Source: Chrysogorgia sp. JL179-B06
Lineage: Eukaryota > Cnidaria > Anthozoa > Scleralcyonacea > Chrysogorgiidae
Direction: 5' to 3'
DNA: 64,000 nt
Assembly (NCBI GenBank): GCA_035772405.1
Contig: JAYKKM010000379.1
Coordinates: 581,501 to 645,500 of the forward strand
The position numbers and the translations under genes are program-made. Shown here in pieces: positions 10,101 through 18,390 of this stretch (the stretch's first letter is position 1; every line of letters starts with the position of its first letter). The notes under the pieces were generated by a model that did no database searches, was not told where the DNA came from, and saw nothing but the letters and a program-made list of their open reading frames with translations.

Positions 10101-10760
10101 ACCCTTCTTACTGTTGCGCAGCTCCTTTGGCAACGCAATGTAGCCACTCCCATGCAAAGGTCTATAAATAGCGATATTGACGTAGTGTGCGTCTATTTTG
10201 TCGATAGTCCATCCAGACCCCTCAGATAACCACCCGGCTATCCGCGTCAAAATCTGTTCCGATCCGCGATTGGCAACATCCTCAATATCGTGCTCGTTAA
10301 TGACGACGAACGTCTCGCTGTTAAAGTAGGCAGTTTTATATGTGGTCTTATCAAGCTCTAGGACTTTCTCAAAAGTGACCTTAACTGTCTCTACCACTTT
10401 CATCCCATTAGTCTCACCCAACTCACGTCTCAAAAGGCTAATGACAGCGCTTCTAGTCGCGTTTACCTGATTGATGTCTCTAGTGTCAATTACCTCAACT
10501 CCATAGGACCTTGTGAACCCTCTCAGTGCTCGATCCAATAGCTGCGTCGACGATGCGTCACTATGGTCTTCAACTGTGGGTTGTGTTTCTTGGTCTCCAA
10601 AAAAGCCGTGAACGTTGGTCGCTCTATCTGTTAGTAGGTTCACAGCGGCTGCATTTGTGTAGCTAGAGCGAGTCGCGCCAGTTCTAACAAGTTTCTCATG
10701 CGTCCGCCCACCAACCTCGACTTGTCTTTTTGTCAGTGGGGTTTTCACAGTCCGACTCAT
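7087..10760 (-). pseudogene. DNA polymerase B (element B), frameshifted near the C-terminus
   Basis: Starts MSRTVKTPLTKRQ at 10760, downstream of AGTATAAGTATAGG. Contains the Maverick N-terminal block (IAGWLSEGSGW, GSGYIALP), exonuclease motifs YADFEAIT, NLRGYDSHF, YLKSDVLLL, Cys/His cluster CHIC...RVRDHCHVSGKYRG, and polymerase motifs YLDANNLYGWAM, KLMNNSVFGKT, FTDTDSLLY. The frame breaks at about 7550, just after motif C; the remaining 150 codons (KGIRKN, LGSYEINKVSLSCFDDKR) are open in another frame to 7087. The last residues (TNTENSEQTD) are encoded by the inverted repeat. Its N-terminus is unrelated to the repeat-encoded N-terminus of A, C and D. Confidence 0.9.
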
Positions 10761-10770
10761 TGGCCTATAC

Positions 10771-11334
10771 TTATACTACACTTTTTTTCTTAGCCCACTC
10801 GTTGTAATAGCGATCGCTACTTTCACACCACCCCAACTTTGGATACACCACCCCAAACAGATTATCGTCAAACTTCTCTTTCACCTTTCCGTCTTTAAGG
10901 TCTGACACCCTTTCAAGTGTCTCGAGTTGTCTTCTATGACACAACCTAATAATGTAGTATCCATATCTGCTTACGTTTCTACCCTTTATCAAATTGCATG
11001 AGTTCAACACATTGACAACTTTCAAGAAGTCTTCTTTTATTGACTCGAGGTGCTCGAACCTTACAACATTCCGTAGTCTCCTCCCCATCCACCAAGACCG
11101 CTTGTGAACGCTTTTTAGTCGTGTGAGTCTCATGTCACTATAACTCTGAACGTAACCCCATTCGATGTCGCCACACTTTGGACACGCGTACCCACCACAG
11201 CCAGTCATGTTTTTCACAACATCACAATCCGAGCAGTAGTGAAGCCTGAAGATGTCTCCACACTCAATTTTCGTTTCGTTCGCAATCTCATCAATTGTGT
11301 AACCATAACTCATCTGCCTCATAAGTTTGTCCAT
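10771..11334 (-). CDS. Zinc-ribbon protein (element B)
   Basis: 187 residues from ATG 11334 (preceded by an in-frame GTG), behind AGTAGTATAAGTG. N-terminus YGYTIDEIANETK, then a CX2C...CX2C ribbon (CSDC...CPKC), then a basic helical domain ending YYNEWAKKK. It aligns along its length with 61281-61907 in D (same YYNEW C-terminus). It is 10 bp upstream of polymerase in the same orientation, so probably co-expressed early. Possible transcription or replication factor; inference from the ribbon only. Confidence 0.75.
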   Translation of the reverse strand: MDKLMRQMSYGYTIDEIANETKIECGDIFRLHYCSDCDVVKNMTGCGGYACPKCGDIEWGYVQSYSDMRLTRLKSVHKRSWWMGRRLRNVVRFEHLESIKEDFLKVVNVLNSCNLIKGRNVSRYGYYIIRLCHRRQLETLERVSDLKDGKVKEKFDDNLFGVVYPKLGWCESSDRYYNEWAKKKSVV

Positions 11335-11358
11335 CACTTATACTACTCCAACATTTTT

Positions 11359-11778
11359 TTATCGAACCAATACCCACACTACTATTCCACTACCCAAACC
11401 TAGCGCACCAACAAACAACAATTGGTATTCCTTCATTTCCGCACTCGGTTGGTAGTAATCCGCAATCTTCGGGCTCTCAGTGAATACTCGTCCGCTGTAG
11501 TGAATGGTCATTACGCTTCTAAGTTCTTCCAACGCGTGGTTTGTGTCATTGATGTCAGCATTAGCGTCTGAGAGCTGTTGTCGCAAGCGCTGGATCTGAT
11601 CTTTCTTAGCGATTTCGTTTTCGTACCACACTTCTTTCGCACTGGCTAGCTGTTCCAACGCGTGGTTGTGTCTTTTCATCTCAGCTTCATAACCTGAGTG
11701 ATTAAACTTCGAAAACATAAAGCCAGCGCCTGCGAAAGCTATCGCATTAAATATCCCTCCAGCCACAACACTCACCAT
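11359..11778 (-). CDS. Membrane-anchored coiled-coil protein (element B)
   Basis: 139 residues, homologue of the genes at 1853 and 30760: N-terminal hydrophobic segment (IFNAIAFAGAGFMF), central helix with QRLRQQLSDANADINDTNHAL, conserved YYQPSAEMKEYQ, C-terminal hydrophobic span (LLFVGALGLGSGIVVWVLV). The central DANADINDTNHAL block is identical in the short elements, so this is the most constrained part. Both ends look membrane-inserted. Confidence 0.75.
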   Translation of the reverse strand: MVSVVAGGIFNAIAFAGAGFMFSKFNHSGYEAEMKRHNHALEQLASAKEVWYENEIAKKDQIQRLRQQLSDANADINDTNHALEELRSVMTIHYSGRVFTESPKIADYYQPSAEMKEYQLLFVGALGLGSGIVVWVLVR

Positions 11779-11782
11779 TAAC

Positions 11783-12046
11783 TTACGTTGATTTGAATGG
11801 ATCTGTCGGTATCCACTTTTTCGATTGCATCCATTTTACTAACAGCGTTCCTGTACCAACAGCTGCAGCAAGTTTCACTGTACCTTTCACTGTCTCTGGT
11901 GTTCCCAATGGTTCTCCCAAAGCCTTTTTCGAGATCATACTCACTACCACAGCACCAGTCGTAACAAGTAGCGCATCGTACAGTTCGTTCATGAGTTCTT
12001 TTCGATCGATCGCAGCCATATATACATTGTCGTGTGTTTTGTTCAA
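11783..12046 (-). CDS. Small two-helix hydrophobic protein (element B)
   Basis: 87 residues, homologue of 1603-1836. The core IDRKELMNELYDA, EPLGTPETVKGT and LLVKWMQSKKWIPTDPF is shared. The reading at 11778-12053 in another frame is spurious because it has no homologue. It overlaps the upstream gene by 4 bp. Confidence 0.75.
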   Translation of the reverse strand: MNKTHDNVYMAAIDRKELMNELYDALLVTTGAVVVSMISKKALGEPLGTPETVKGTVKLAAAVGTGTLLVKWMQSKKWIPTDPFKST

Positions 12047-12384
12047 TAATCAAATGTGTCGAGTGTTGGACGACGAGTTCTACAACTTCCTGACGCGCTA
12101 ACCACGGTACTCGCGGGTTCTAGTTGTGTCTCTTTTTTACTGCTAATTGTGTACCATAGCGAAGCAGCGGCAATGATAACACCAAGTGTCCCAACAATAT
12201 AACCATAGCTCCACTCACTACTCTGTTCTTCGTTGACTATCATTTCACGCATTTTCTTTTCTTTCGCATCTTTCGATATCTCAGCCAACTTCTTACCAGC
12301 AGCGACACGTTTTGGGTCCTTCACCTTAACACTTTTCACATCGGCCGTGATCTTGGCGTCAACAGTCTGTGAGTCTTCAGCCAT
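12043..12384 (-). CDS. Small single-pass membrane protein (element B)
   Basis: 113 residues, homologue of 1265-1585: VKVKDPKRVAAGKKLAEISK, then WSYGYIVGTLGVIIAAASLWY as the membrane span. First gene of a minus-strand run that continues to the polymerase. An iteron array (12411-12463) lies immediately upstream, as in the short elements. Confidence 0.75.
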   Translation of the reverse strand: MAEDSQTVDAKITADVKSVKVKDPKRVAAGKKLAEISKDAKEKKMREMIVNEEQSSEWSYGYIVGTLGVIIAAASLWYTISSKKETQLEPASTVVSASGSCRTRRPTLDTFDY

Positions 12385-12410
12385 CTAATACACTGTCACG
12401 TGTTATCTTA

Positions 12411-12463
12411 CTCACAGTTAACCTCACAGGTATCTCACAGTTGACCTCACAGTTATCTCACAG
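12411..12463. repeat. CTCACAG iteron array (element B)
   Basis: Five CTCACAG copies, complement of the CTGTGAG units in A. They sit in the 131 bp divergent spacer between the minus-strand membrane gene and the plus-strand 240-residue gene. Conserved position upstream of the same gene family suggests a cis-acting function. Confidence 0.7.
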
Positions 12464-12505
12464 TCCCAAAACCAAACGCACTAAAAATTAGGATTTTTTC
12501 TGGAG

Positions 12506-12515
12506 GTATAGTATA
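12506..12515 (+). promoter_or_regulatory. GTATAGTATA motif touching ATG at 12516
   Basis: The motif ends on the base before the start codon. Copy of the motif seen in elements A, C, D and F. Confidence 0.6.
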
Positions 12516-13238
12516 ATGACTCAAGTCCAAGACACCACAGAAGAGATGACTCAAGTCCAAGACGCCGCAGAAGAGGAGATCGACGCAATGCGGAGACGGT
12601 CCTTTATCAACGTGCACGCCTCACGAGACGCCTCTGGGCCTAACGTCTTAAAAGAGTACTCGGCAGTCTTCGTGTTGTGTGACCCCAGTTGTAAAAACGA
12701 AGAAGTGTCGAGACGATTTGAGGATCAGATTTTCTTTACAAAGCTTGCTCACGAGTCTTGGATTAGACTTGACGAAGTTGAAGCCAACAGGATGGTTAAC
12801 ATACTAATCAGATTGATCCCTGTGTGGTGCTACTTACCATTCAAACACCTTGCGTTAGCAGGTAGAGACTACTTAGGCAACCCTTGCGAGTCCACCGCTA
12901 CGCTACTCGGTAACTACCTCGAAGTGTTCTTAGCGATCCTTCTATGGAGACCGTGTCCAACCAAACTCGAAGCATGGCTAGAGCTCGCCGAAAACCGTGA
13001 CGTTAGCGTTTGTAAGGTGGGGTGTAATGAGATACTGAGTGTGGACGACCTCGAGGACCACATACTCTCACCCACCCATCAGTATTTCGCGTGTGAGTCC
13101 AACGTGTACAAGTGTTACCCGTGCGGTATGGTTACCAATAGCCCGATGTGTCGCTCAAGACACGAGAGCTCGAGGTCCCATCTTGAAAACTTAGAGCTTC
13201 AGCGGATATTTAACATTGGACAGTGGTTGCCGCAGTAA
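12516..13238 (+). CDS. Unrecognised Cys/His-rich protein (element B)
   Basis: 240 residues. The N-terminus has a short direct repeat (MTQVQDTTEE / MTQVQDAAEE). The middle is hydrophobic and leucine-rich. The C-terminal 75 residues carry two Cys/His clusters, CKVGC...H...H...C and CYPCG...C...H...H, that look zinc binding. No homologue is seen in A, C or D. It is divergent from the membrane-protein operon and 28 bp upstream of thymidine kinase, so probably an accessory early gene. Function not recognised. Confidence 0.65.
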   Translation: MTQVQDTTEEMTQVQDAAEEEIDAMRRRSFINVHASRDASGPNVLKEYSAVFVLCDPSCKNEEVSRRFEDQIFFTKLAHESWIRLDEVEANRMVNILIRLIPVWCYLPFKHLALAGRDYLGNPCESTATLLGNYLEVFLAILLWRPCPTKLEAWLELAENRDVSVCKVGCNEILSVDDLEDHILSPTHQYFACESNVYKCYPCGMVTNSPMCRSRHESSRSHLENLELQRIFNIGQWLPQ

Positions 13239-13266
13239 AAAAAATATCTCTGAGGGTATAGTAACC

Positions 13267-13838
13267 ATGAAGAAAGTTGGTAAACTAGAAATCTTGTTGG
13301 TCCCATGTTCGCAGGAAAAACGACAGAGACTCTTCGCAGGTTAGTCGCGTTAAGTAAATCAGGGCTTAGAGTCCTCTACATGAACAACGCAGGCGACACC
13401 AGACGAACTGACCACACGTTCTCCACACATCGTCAGGCCATCGTTGTTGGATCAGACAGCTTACCCGCGAAGTTAATCACCAACCTTCCAAGTTCTTCCA
13501 AACTAGCTGGTTATGACGTCATTGGCATTGATGAAGGCCATTGGTACTCTGATCTACTCCCAGTTATTCGTGAGTACATCAAAGCTGGCATTCATGTCAT
13601 TATTTGTGGTCTCATAGCAACAGAGCACTTAAAAAGACTTGGTGAGCTCGACACGCTCTTCCCAATGGCGGACGACATCACATTTCTAAAAGCATATTGC
13701 GCCGTTTGTCGTGACACCGATGGAACAACTGTTGAAGCGCCATTCAATTGGAGATATAATCCAGGACCATCGTTTGTTGGTGGTGCTGAGCAATACAGAG
13801 CAGTGTGCAGACGTCATCATCCTTCCACACAAAATTAA
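13267..13838 (+). pseudogene. Type II thymidine kinase (element B), frameshifted before the P-loop
   Basis: ATG at 13267 follows GAGGGTATAGTAACC. The first codons match the copy in F, but a one-base loss around 13291-13299 puts the rest in another frame. The remainder encodes the P-loop (GPMFAGKT), LYMNNAGDTRRTDH, the catalytic IDEGHWYSDL, GLIATEH and zinc-site cysteines (CAVCR ... C..HH), ending at 13838. Length about 190 codons fits cellular/viral type II thymidine kinase. Role if intact: dTMP salvage. An internal start at 13305 would lose half of the P-loop, so the gene is taken as inactive. Confidence 0.85.
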
Positions 13839-13933
13839 GGGTGTTATCAATACACCCCACTTTTTTAAATTTAGACATTGGTCACGTGAAGCGTCCAATG
13901 TCATAGAAACATTTTTTTTTCACACACGTAAAA

Positions 13934-14701
13934 TTAGTCGCGCGCCACACAGTGATGTCTCTCGTGGTTACTTAACGCTGCTTTATTTTTAAATTTACGA
14001 AAACACTGGGAACATTGAAACCCAATGTCAAAGAAATATTTTATTACTGTAGTAATAGCGTCGTCGTATGAGTCGCACAACAATGTTAGATAACCAGCGG
14101 ATTTGTATCTGAGTAGCAGAGAGTCTTGCTCTTTGGATGTCTTACCTGTGCCACCTGGGTTCTTGAACTCAACCACAAGCCCGCTATGCTGTCGGTTCGC
14201 ATTAGCGACAATCAAGTCAGGTGTCCCACGTTGGTAACCTTTTTTCCACGAATTTATTCTCTTCGCAGAAGTGTCTTGATTTTCACCACAAGCGGCTATC
14301 AAAATAGCTTCTGGATAGTATTTCCTAAGAAAACCAACGACTTTCGTGTGAAGATCGAACTCAGTGATCATTTTAAACTGATTGTGTTTGAGACCAACGT
14401 CAGCTACAGTCTTTCTAACGCTTGGTAAGACTTCTGAGTGCACCCACCTTCCGAGGTGTCTCGCGCGCTCCATTTTACTCGAGAACACCAACGAGTAGAC
14501 CCCAAGTTCGTTGATAAACGAGGCCTGTTCCATCTTCATTCTACAGTCAGGTTCGACGTGGTCGTGTACTGCGTCTTTTGGTAGAGCGTAACCTAGAGCG
14601 CTCGCGACTTCTTTCGCTTTGAACCATATTTCGCCGTTATTCATAGCCGTCGTGATTTGATGACCATCGAAATCAAATAGTTGAAGTGCTGTGGAAGTCA
14701 T
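13934..14701 (-). CDS. BRO-N / VRR-NUC-like / C2H2 fusion protein (element B)
   Basis: 255 residues from ATG 14701. BRO-N domain (IWFKAKEVASALGY, VLPSVRKT), nuclease core (GENQDTSAKRINSWKKGYQRGTPDLIV split as GENQDT, GTPDLIV; then VVEFKNPGG, RYKSAGYLTLL), and C-terminal finger CX2CX12HX4H (CSQCFRKF...HERHH). Full length and open. The three-domain arrangement is shared with the short elements although sequences differ widely, so the fusion is ancestral. Downstream of a minus-strand run of tail genes. Confidence 0.8.
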   Translation of the reverse strand: MTSTALQLFDFDGHQITTAMNNGEIWFKAKEVASALGYALPKDAVHDHVEPDCRMKMEQASFINELGVYSLVFSSKMERARHLGRWVHSEVLPSVRKTVADVGLKHNQFKMITEFDLHTKVVGFLRKYYPEAILIAACGENQDTSAKRINSWKKGYQRGTPDLIVANANRQHSGLVVEFKNPGGTGKTSKEQDSLLLRYKSAGYLTLLCDSYDDAITTVIKYFFDIGFQCSQCFRKFKNKAALSNHERHHCVARD

Positions 14702-14725
14702 CACTATATAGTCTCCCCAAAAAAA

Positions 14726-14896
14726 CTACTCGATGTGGGCGTTAGGTTTTTTATAGATCTGGTTTGTTGTGTACCAACGCATCAGGTGTGTTTTATTAGT
14801 CTTCGGTTTGCTACGTCGTCTGAAAAAGTTTCTAATGTTGCGAGCCAGCTTTCTAAATCTTCGAAGCTGAGATCCTCGAAGCTGAGACCAACCCAT
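14726..14896 (-). CDS. Small arginine-rich protein (element B)
   Basis: 56 residues, start MGWSQLRGSQLRRF, core FRRRSKPKTNK, end IYKKPNAHIE. Strongly basic. The segment NFFRRR...RW....IYK.PN is also found at 52210-52395 in fragment F next to the same nuclease gene, which supports a real gene. It lies 6 bp after the 84-residue gene on the same strand. A DNA-condensing core-peptide role, like adenovirus mu, would fit but is speculation. Confidence 0.55.
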   Translation of the reverse strand: MGWSQLRGSQLRRFRKLARNIRNFFRRRSKPKTNKTHLMRWYTTNQIYKKPNAHIE

Positions 14897-14902
14897 TTTA
14901 AC

Positions 14903-15157
14903 TTAGGTCACGTCTTCCACCACTCCCACAGTGTCTGATTCTGGTAACACGATAGGTTTGCCGTAAGTCTTTTTAGACCTCATACCAATCTCAGCGTGGA
15001 GCTCGAGAGTTATATCACCGCGACCAAATGACCCACCAGCTTTGAACATATGATCAGTCGTTTTATTTATTTTATATATCTCACGTTCTTTTGAAATACA
15101 TGCTCCCATATATTTAACACTGGTTTGGAAGATCACTTTAATGCGTCGAACGTTCAC
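14903..15157 (-). CDS. Unrecognised 84-residue protein (element B)
   Basis: Overlaps the stop of the tail-like gene by 4 bp (ATGA), a sign of coupled expression. Mixed beta-rich composition (RRIKVIFQTSVKYMG, GRGDITLELHAEIG). No membrane span or zinc site. Member of the minus-strand accessory operon 17522-13934. Confidence 0.55.
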   Translation of the reverse strand: MNVRRIKVIFQTSVKYMGACISKEREIYKINKTTDHMFKAGGSFGRGDITLELHAEIGMRSKKTYGKPIVLPESDTVGVVEDVT

Positions 15158-16104
15158 TTTATACCGTATTCCTTCATCATTTTTCCACCCATGATTATGG
15201 TGTCTCGGTTTCTCATGTAACCACTCACGATTTTCATACCATAGAATTCTATCAACGATGGGTACGCATAAGGTGCGAGTGGTATTCTTGGTCGATGTAT
15301 TCCAAAAATTGTTCCATAGGGTGTGCCTATCTTTTTCATACTCGCTATGAAGTCTGAATCGGTTGACTTGATGTTGTTGACCCTGACATGTGAATTACTC
15401 ATTTGCCAGTGTATTGATATCATGTGCATTTTTGTGAGGTCAACACCACTTGGAATAGTGCATATGCTCTCCATTGCTGGGTTGCTGCCACCATACGCGA
15501 GTCCATTAGTCATACCAGTCTTGTACCCTATGAACTTATTCCACTGGCCGTCGTCGTTTGATATAATTGTCTCCCAATTTGACCCTGTGGCTCTCATAGG
15601 TAACCGCACCACAACAAAAATGGAGAGATCACACCACTGCATACTCGGGCAATTAAAATGGAGACCTGACTCGAGTGGGAGTGGTGTTAACACATGTGAT
15701 AGAAAACTTTGGCCTGCACTGTTAATGCCAATAATAGGACCATAGGTTGGGTTGTTTTGCACTAATTTACTTGTTTCACCAATGGCTTTCACTTTGTTTG
15801 AACCATTGGTGTGAAATTCTACGTTTTTCAAGGCGTGTGTGCTAACGTTGAAGTCGAGCACAACATTATAGGACTGACTCTTGAGGAAACCTGATAGCAA
15901 TCGCTCTTGAGTTCTTTTGTTTACGGCGTCTGAGTCATCGACTGGGTCTGCTACGTTTTTTATCGCTGAGCCTTGCATGTCTATGAGCCCGGACATCCTT
16001 CCACCAGTCGCACTTAATTTGGGATCTTCGTCCAGATGTCTTTTCGTTCTCTTTAGTATTTTATCGTGAGGGTCGTCAGACTCATACCCGTAGTTTAGAC
16101 TCAT
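15154..16104 (-). CDS. Tail-fibre-like / receptor-binding-like protein (element B)
   Basis: 316 residues. Near the N-terminus GLIDMQGSAIKNVADPVDD is the repeat typical of viral fibre shafts (DMxGxxIxNxxxPxxxxDA). The C-terminal two thirds look like a concanavalin/LamG-type beta sandwich (WETIISNDDGQW, RHMIS-like KMHMISIHW, YAYPSLIEFYGMKIVSGYM). The same C-terminal part survives as a remnant in C (27795-28251) and D (63847-64000). It is 2 bp after the 471-residue gene. Probably a virion surface protein; the assignment rests on motif resemblance. Confidence 0.65.
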   Translation of the reverse strand: MSLNYGYESDDPHDKILKRTKRHLDEDPKLSATGGRMSGLIDMQGSAIKNVADPVDDSDAVNKRTQERLLSGFLKSQSYNVVLDFNVSTHALKNVEFHTNGSNKVKAIGETSKLVQNNPTYGPIIGINSAGQSFLSHVLTPLPLESGLHFNCPSMQWCDLSIFVVVRLPMRATGSNWETIISNDDGQWNKFIGYKTGMTNGLAYGGSNPAMESICTIPSGVDLTKMHMISIHWQMSNSHVRVNNIKSTDSDFIASMKKIGTPYGTIFGIHRPRIPLAPYAYPSLIEFYGMKIVSGYMRNRDTIIMGGKMMKEYGIK

Positions 16105-16106
16105 TA

Positions 16107-17522
16107 CTACTTCAAGGTGTATTTGGTTACTAGATAGCCAGAGACTGCCGAGAACCCTAACACTATCGCTAGCGTCGTCGTGTCTGACTCACTTGTGGTG
16201 GTGGTAGCGTGCACCTTCTGATTGGTCACTGTTTTCTTCACAGGTGGTGCTACCAAGTTAGTCACCACATTTTCTTGGTGGACTTTTTTAGCCACAGTCG
16301 TTGGTGTTGTTGCATTCAAGCGAGTGTTCACTCCAAATCTCATGGACTCTGTGGCAATCTTTAGTAAGTTGTTGTACCCTGCGATTTTATTCTTGAGTAT
16401 CACCACGTTGCTCGGCATTAACCATGTACTTGGCGACACTGCAAGATTTTGGACAACGTTGGTGTCTCTAATCGATTTATTCATGTTGAGAATCCACGTC
16501 GACACGTCGTAGTTGACAACACTGTCAGAAAACAACTTGCGGAACTCTTGTTGGGTCTCTAGACTTCCTGCAGAACCACCAACGACTGACACACGTGTTC
16601 TCGCTTGCGCACCAAGTGTGGAGTACACAAAGGCTTCTATGCTCTGATTTAGATATTGCAACCCAATGTTGGTGAAGCCGTCTGACGATCGCGCGACATA
16701 TCGTTTATAATCGTTCTGAACGTCGTTGAGTGTGAACACTCTGGATTCGCCTAAAGTGCCATCGCTCAGGACTTTACTCTGGTAGTAGTGTTTTCTAGGG
16801 ATTTTGGAAGTCTCACCATACAATTCGGAAGCGTTGAATTCTCTACTTATTGACTTCATGGTCTCACCACCTTCCATTCTTCTGAGAAGTCTCCTAATGG
16901 TGAAGTACACATGAAATCTCATCACACTTGTGACCACAGGGTGAACTTCTTGTGACACTGATAAATGTTGTAGTGAGACTCCACAACAGAAACTAGCACA
17001 ATACGTCGCAAACACAACACGGTAGTAAGATTCGTTGTCGTCCCATTTCAACATGGTCTCTGACGTGGTGATTTGTAAGGTTGGTAGCTTTGACATGAAG
17101 TAGCTATTTTGGCTAACAAAAACTTTGAAGTTATTCACTGGATAATTTAACACGTTTTCTGTTGGATAGCCATCCCAAAGTCCCCAGTGGTTCTTATGGC
17201 CTTTTGGTAGTGGTTGGATAGTTCCACCGCCTTGCCATATTATTGGGAACTTATTATTGTGTAGCCACTTCCACATGTTCTTATCGTTTTTGAAGGTTGC
17301 GCTGGTTATGTCTGTGCTAAGGATGTCACTGTTTCTGAAGTATACGTCGACACCTAGGATCTTACCGTCTTGTGAAATATTTGGATAGAACTCGAACTTG
17401 CTCAAAGTAGCGTGGGGGTACTTTTTGATGAGGTCTGCCTTTGCGTCGTGTGTAGCCTTCGATGTGTTCGCCATCGCACGTTCGTAGTACTCTCCATAGT
17501 AGTCGTGAAGGGCTTTCTGCAT
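16107..17522 (-). CDS. Putative virion surface protein with C-terminal membrane anchor (element B)
   Basis: 471 residues, start MQKALHDYYGEYYER. The last 24 residues form one hydrophobic span ending in a short basic tail (LAIVLGFSAVSGYLVTKYTLK), preceded by a Thr/Ser/Val-rich linker, as in a type of tail-anchored or stalked protein. The N-terminal 60 residues resemble a short protein in fragment E (41301-41599), which also ends in a membrane span. First gene of the minus-strand block; diverges from the penton-like gene over 24 bp. Function unproven. Confidence 0.6.
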   Translation of the reverse strand: MQKALHDYYGEYYERAMANTSKATHDAKADLIKKYPHATLSKFEFYPNISQDGKILGVDVYFRNSDILSTDITSATFKNDKNMWKWLHNNKFPIIWQGGGTIQPLPKGHKNHWGLWDGYPTENVLNYPVNNFKVFVSQNSYFMSKLPTLQITTSETMLKWDDNESYYRVVFATYCASFCCGVSLQHLSVSQEVHPVVTSVMRFHVYFTIRRLLRRMEGGETMKSISREFNASELYGETSKIPRKHYYQSKVLSDGTLGESRVFTLNDVQNDYKRYVARSSDGFTNIGLQYLNQSIEAFVYSTLGAQARTRVSVVGGSAGSLETQQEFRKLFSDSVVNYDVSTWILNMNKSIRDTNVVQNLAVSPSTWLMPSNVVILKNKIAGYNNLLKIATESMRFGVNTRLNATTPTTVAKKVHQENVVTNLVAPPVKKTVTNQKVHATTTTSESDTTTLAIVLGFSAVSGYLVTKYTLK

Positions 17523-17546
17523 ATAATATACCGTATGTTATACATA
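17523..17546. promoter_or_regulatory. 24 bp divergent promoter region
   Basis: The whole space between the start codons at 17522 (minus) and 17547 (plus) is ATAATATACCGTATGTTATA-like, with TATA motifs readable on both strands. It must serve both the tail operon and the penton gene. Confidence 0.6.
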
Positions 17547-18227
17547 ATGCGAAAGTTGACGGTATTTATTGAAGGCGCAGAGAGAGTTGTGTCCTTTGAC
17601 AACAGTGTGATGATCACACACGATAACCCATACATTATGGTTAAGACAGCCACTGTGTTTTGAGACTACGACAACGTACTGGCAAACACAATCGACTTTT
17701 CCCTCGGTAGTCTCTTGCGGTTCTCAGTGCCTCAGGGACACTATAACTTTAACGCGTTGGTTGAGTACATGAAGCTCCAGGTCTCCGACACGAGACCAAA
17801 CGTGTCAAGTCTTGAGATAGAGAAAATCCCATCTGGTGGGTGTAGAGTAAAGACTGTAGCCCCGTTTAGATTGCTGGGGGTTGGGCCTCTTCTTGGCTTT
17901 GCAGAAAACACGTTAATCCAAGGGAAGAAGTGGCACGTCAGCCCAAACAAGGTTGATATGTACAGAGGTCTGAAGTACATAGAAATCTCGTGTGACATTG
18001 TTAACCCCGAAAGCAATGTGGGCATTGATGGGAAGCGTAGCAACGTGATCACAACGTTGCCAATACCTACTGAACAGTCTTTGAAAGGGTCAGTGCAACG
18101 TCATGTGGACATTGAGTCAAAGGTGGGTATTAAAAAAGGTGTTTACTCAAGTATGACGTTTCGCGTCAAACCAAATAACGACGATCTTAAAATTGGCGCG
18201 GTGCTATTGGAACTGTATGTAGTGTGA
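17547..18227 (+). pseudogene. Penton / minor capsid protein gene with in-frame TGA (element B)
   Basis: Begins MRKLTVFIEGAERV; after TATVF a TGA (17661-17663) interrupts, and the same frame runs on to 18227 (DYDNVLANTIDFSLG..., GHYNFNALVEYM..., LLGFAENTLIQG). Start, beta-rich composition, length near 226 codons and place ahead of integrase match the single-jelly-roll penton of Polintons. The assignment uses family knowledge; the stop is seen directly. Confidence 0.65.
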
Positions 18228-18232
18228 ATTAT

Positions 18233-18390
18233 ATGGAACTTGGTGTGGAAACAGAACAAGGGTTGCGAGACATTTACTACAATCCTAAGACGGGGTACAG
18301 TGGTGCAGAGAGGTTGTATCAAAGTGCGTTAGGAGATGGATTGAAAGTGACTAGAAAAACAGTGAAAGAATGGTTGACCGCGCAGGACAC
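18233..18390 (+). pseudogene. Integrase, N-terminal 52 codons (element B), cut by a LINE
   Basis: ATG at 18233, 5 bp after the penton stop. Encodes IYYNPKTGYSGAERLYQ and KVTRKTVKEWL, the N-terminal helix-turn-helix-like segment of Polinton integrases. Reading is destroyed at 18391, where the 3' end of a minus-strand LINE begins; the frame meets TAA inside the LINE at 18398. The catalytic part resumes at 20202. Confidence 0.8.

Noticed and set aside
11778..12053. 91-residue Cys-rich ORF on minus
   Set aside because: Overlaps the conserved 87-residue membrane protein in another frame and has no homologue in A or C.
17547..18227. TGA recoded as an amino acid (TGA also interrupts the A zinc-ribbon gene and the F thymidine kinase)
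   Set aside because: Other genes of the same elements end at TGA (for example 1173 and 23506-type ends), and intact homologues have ordinary codons there. Simple nonsense mutations explain the data.
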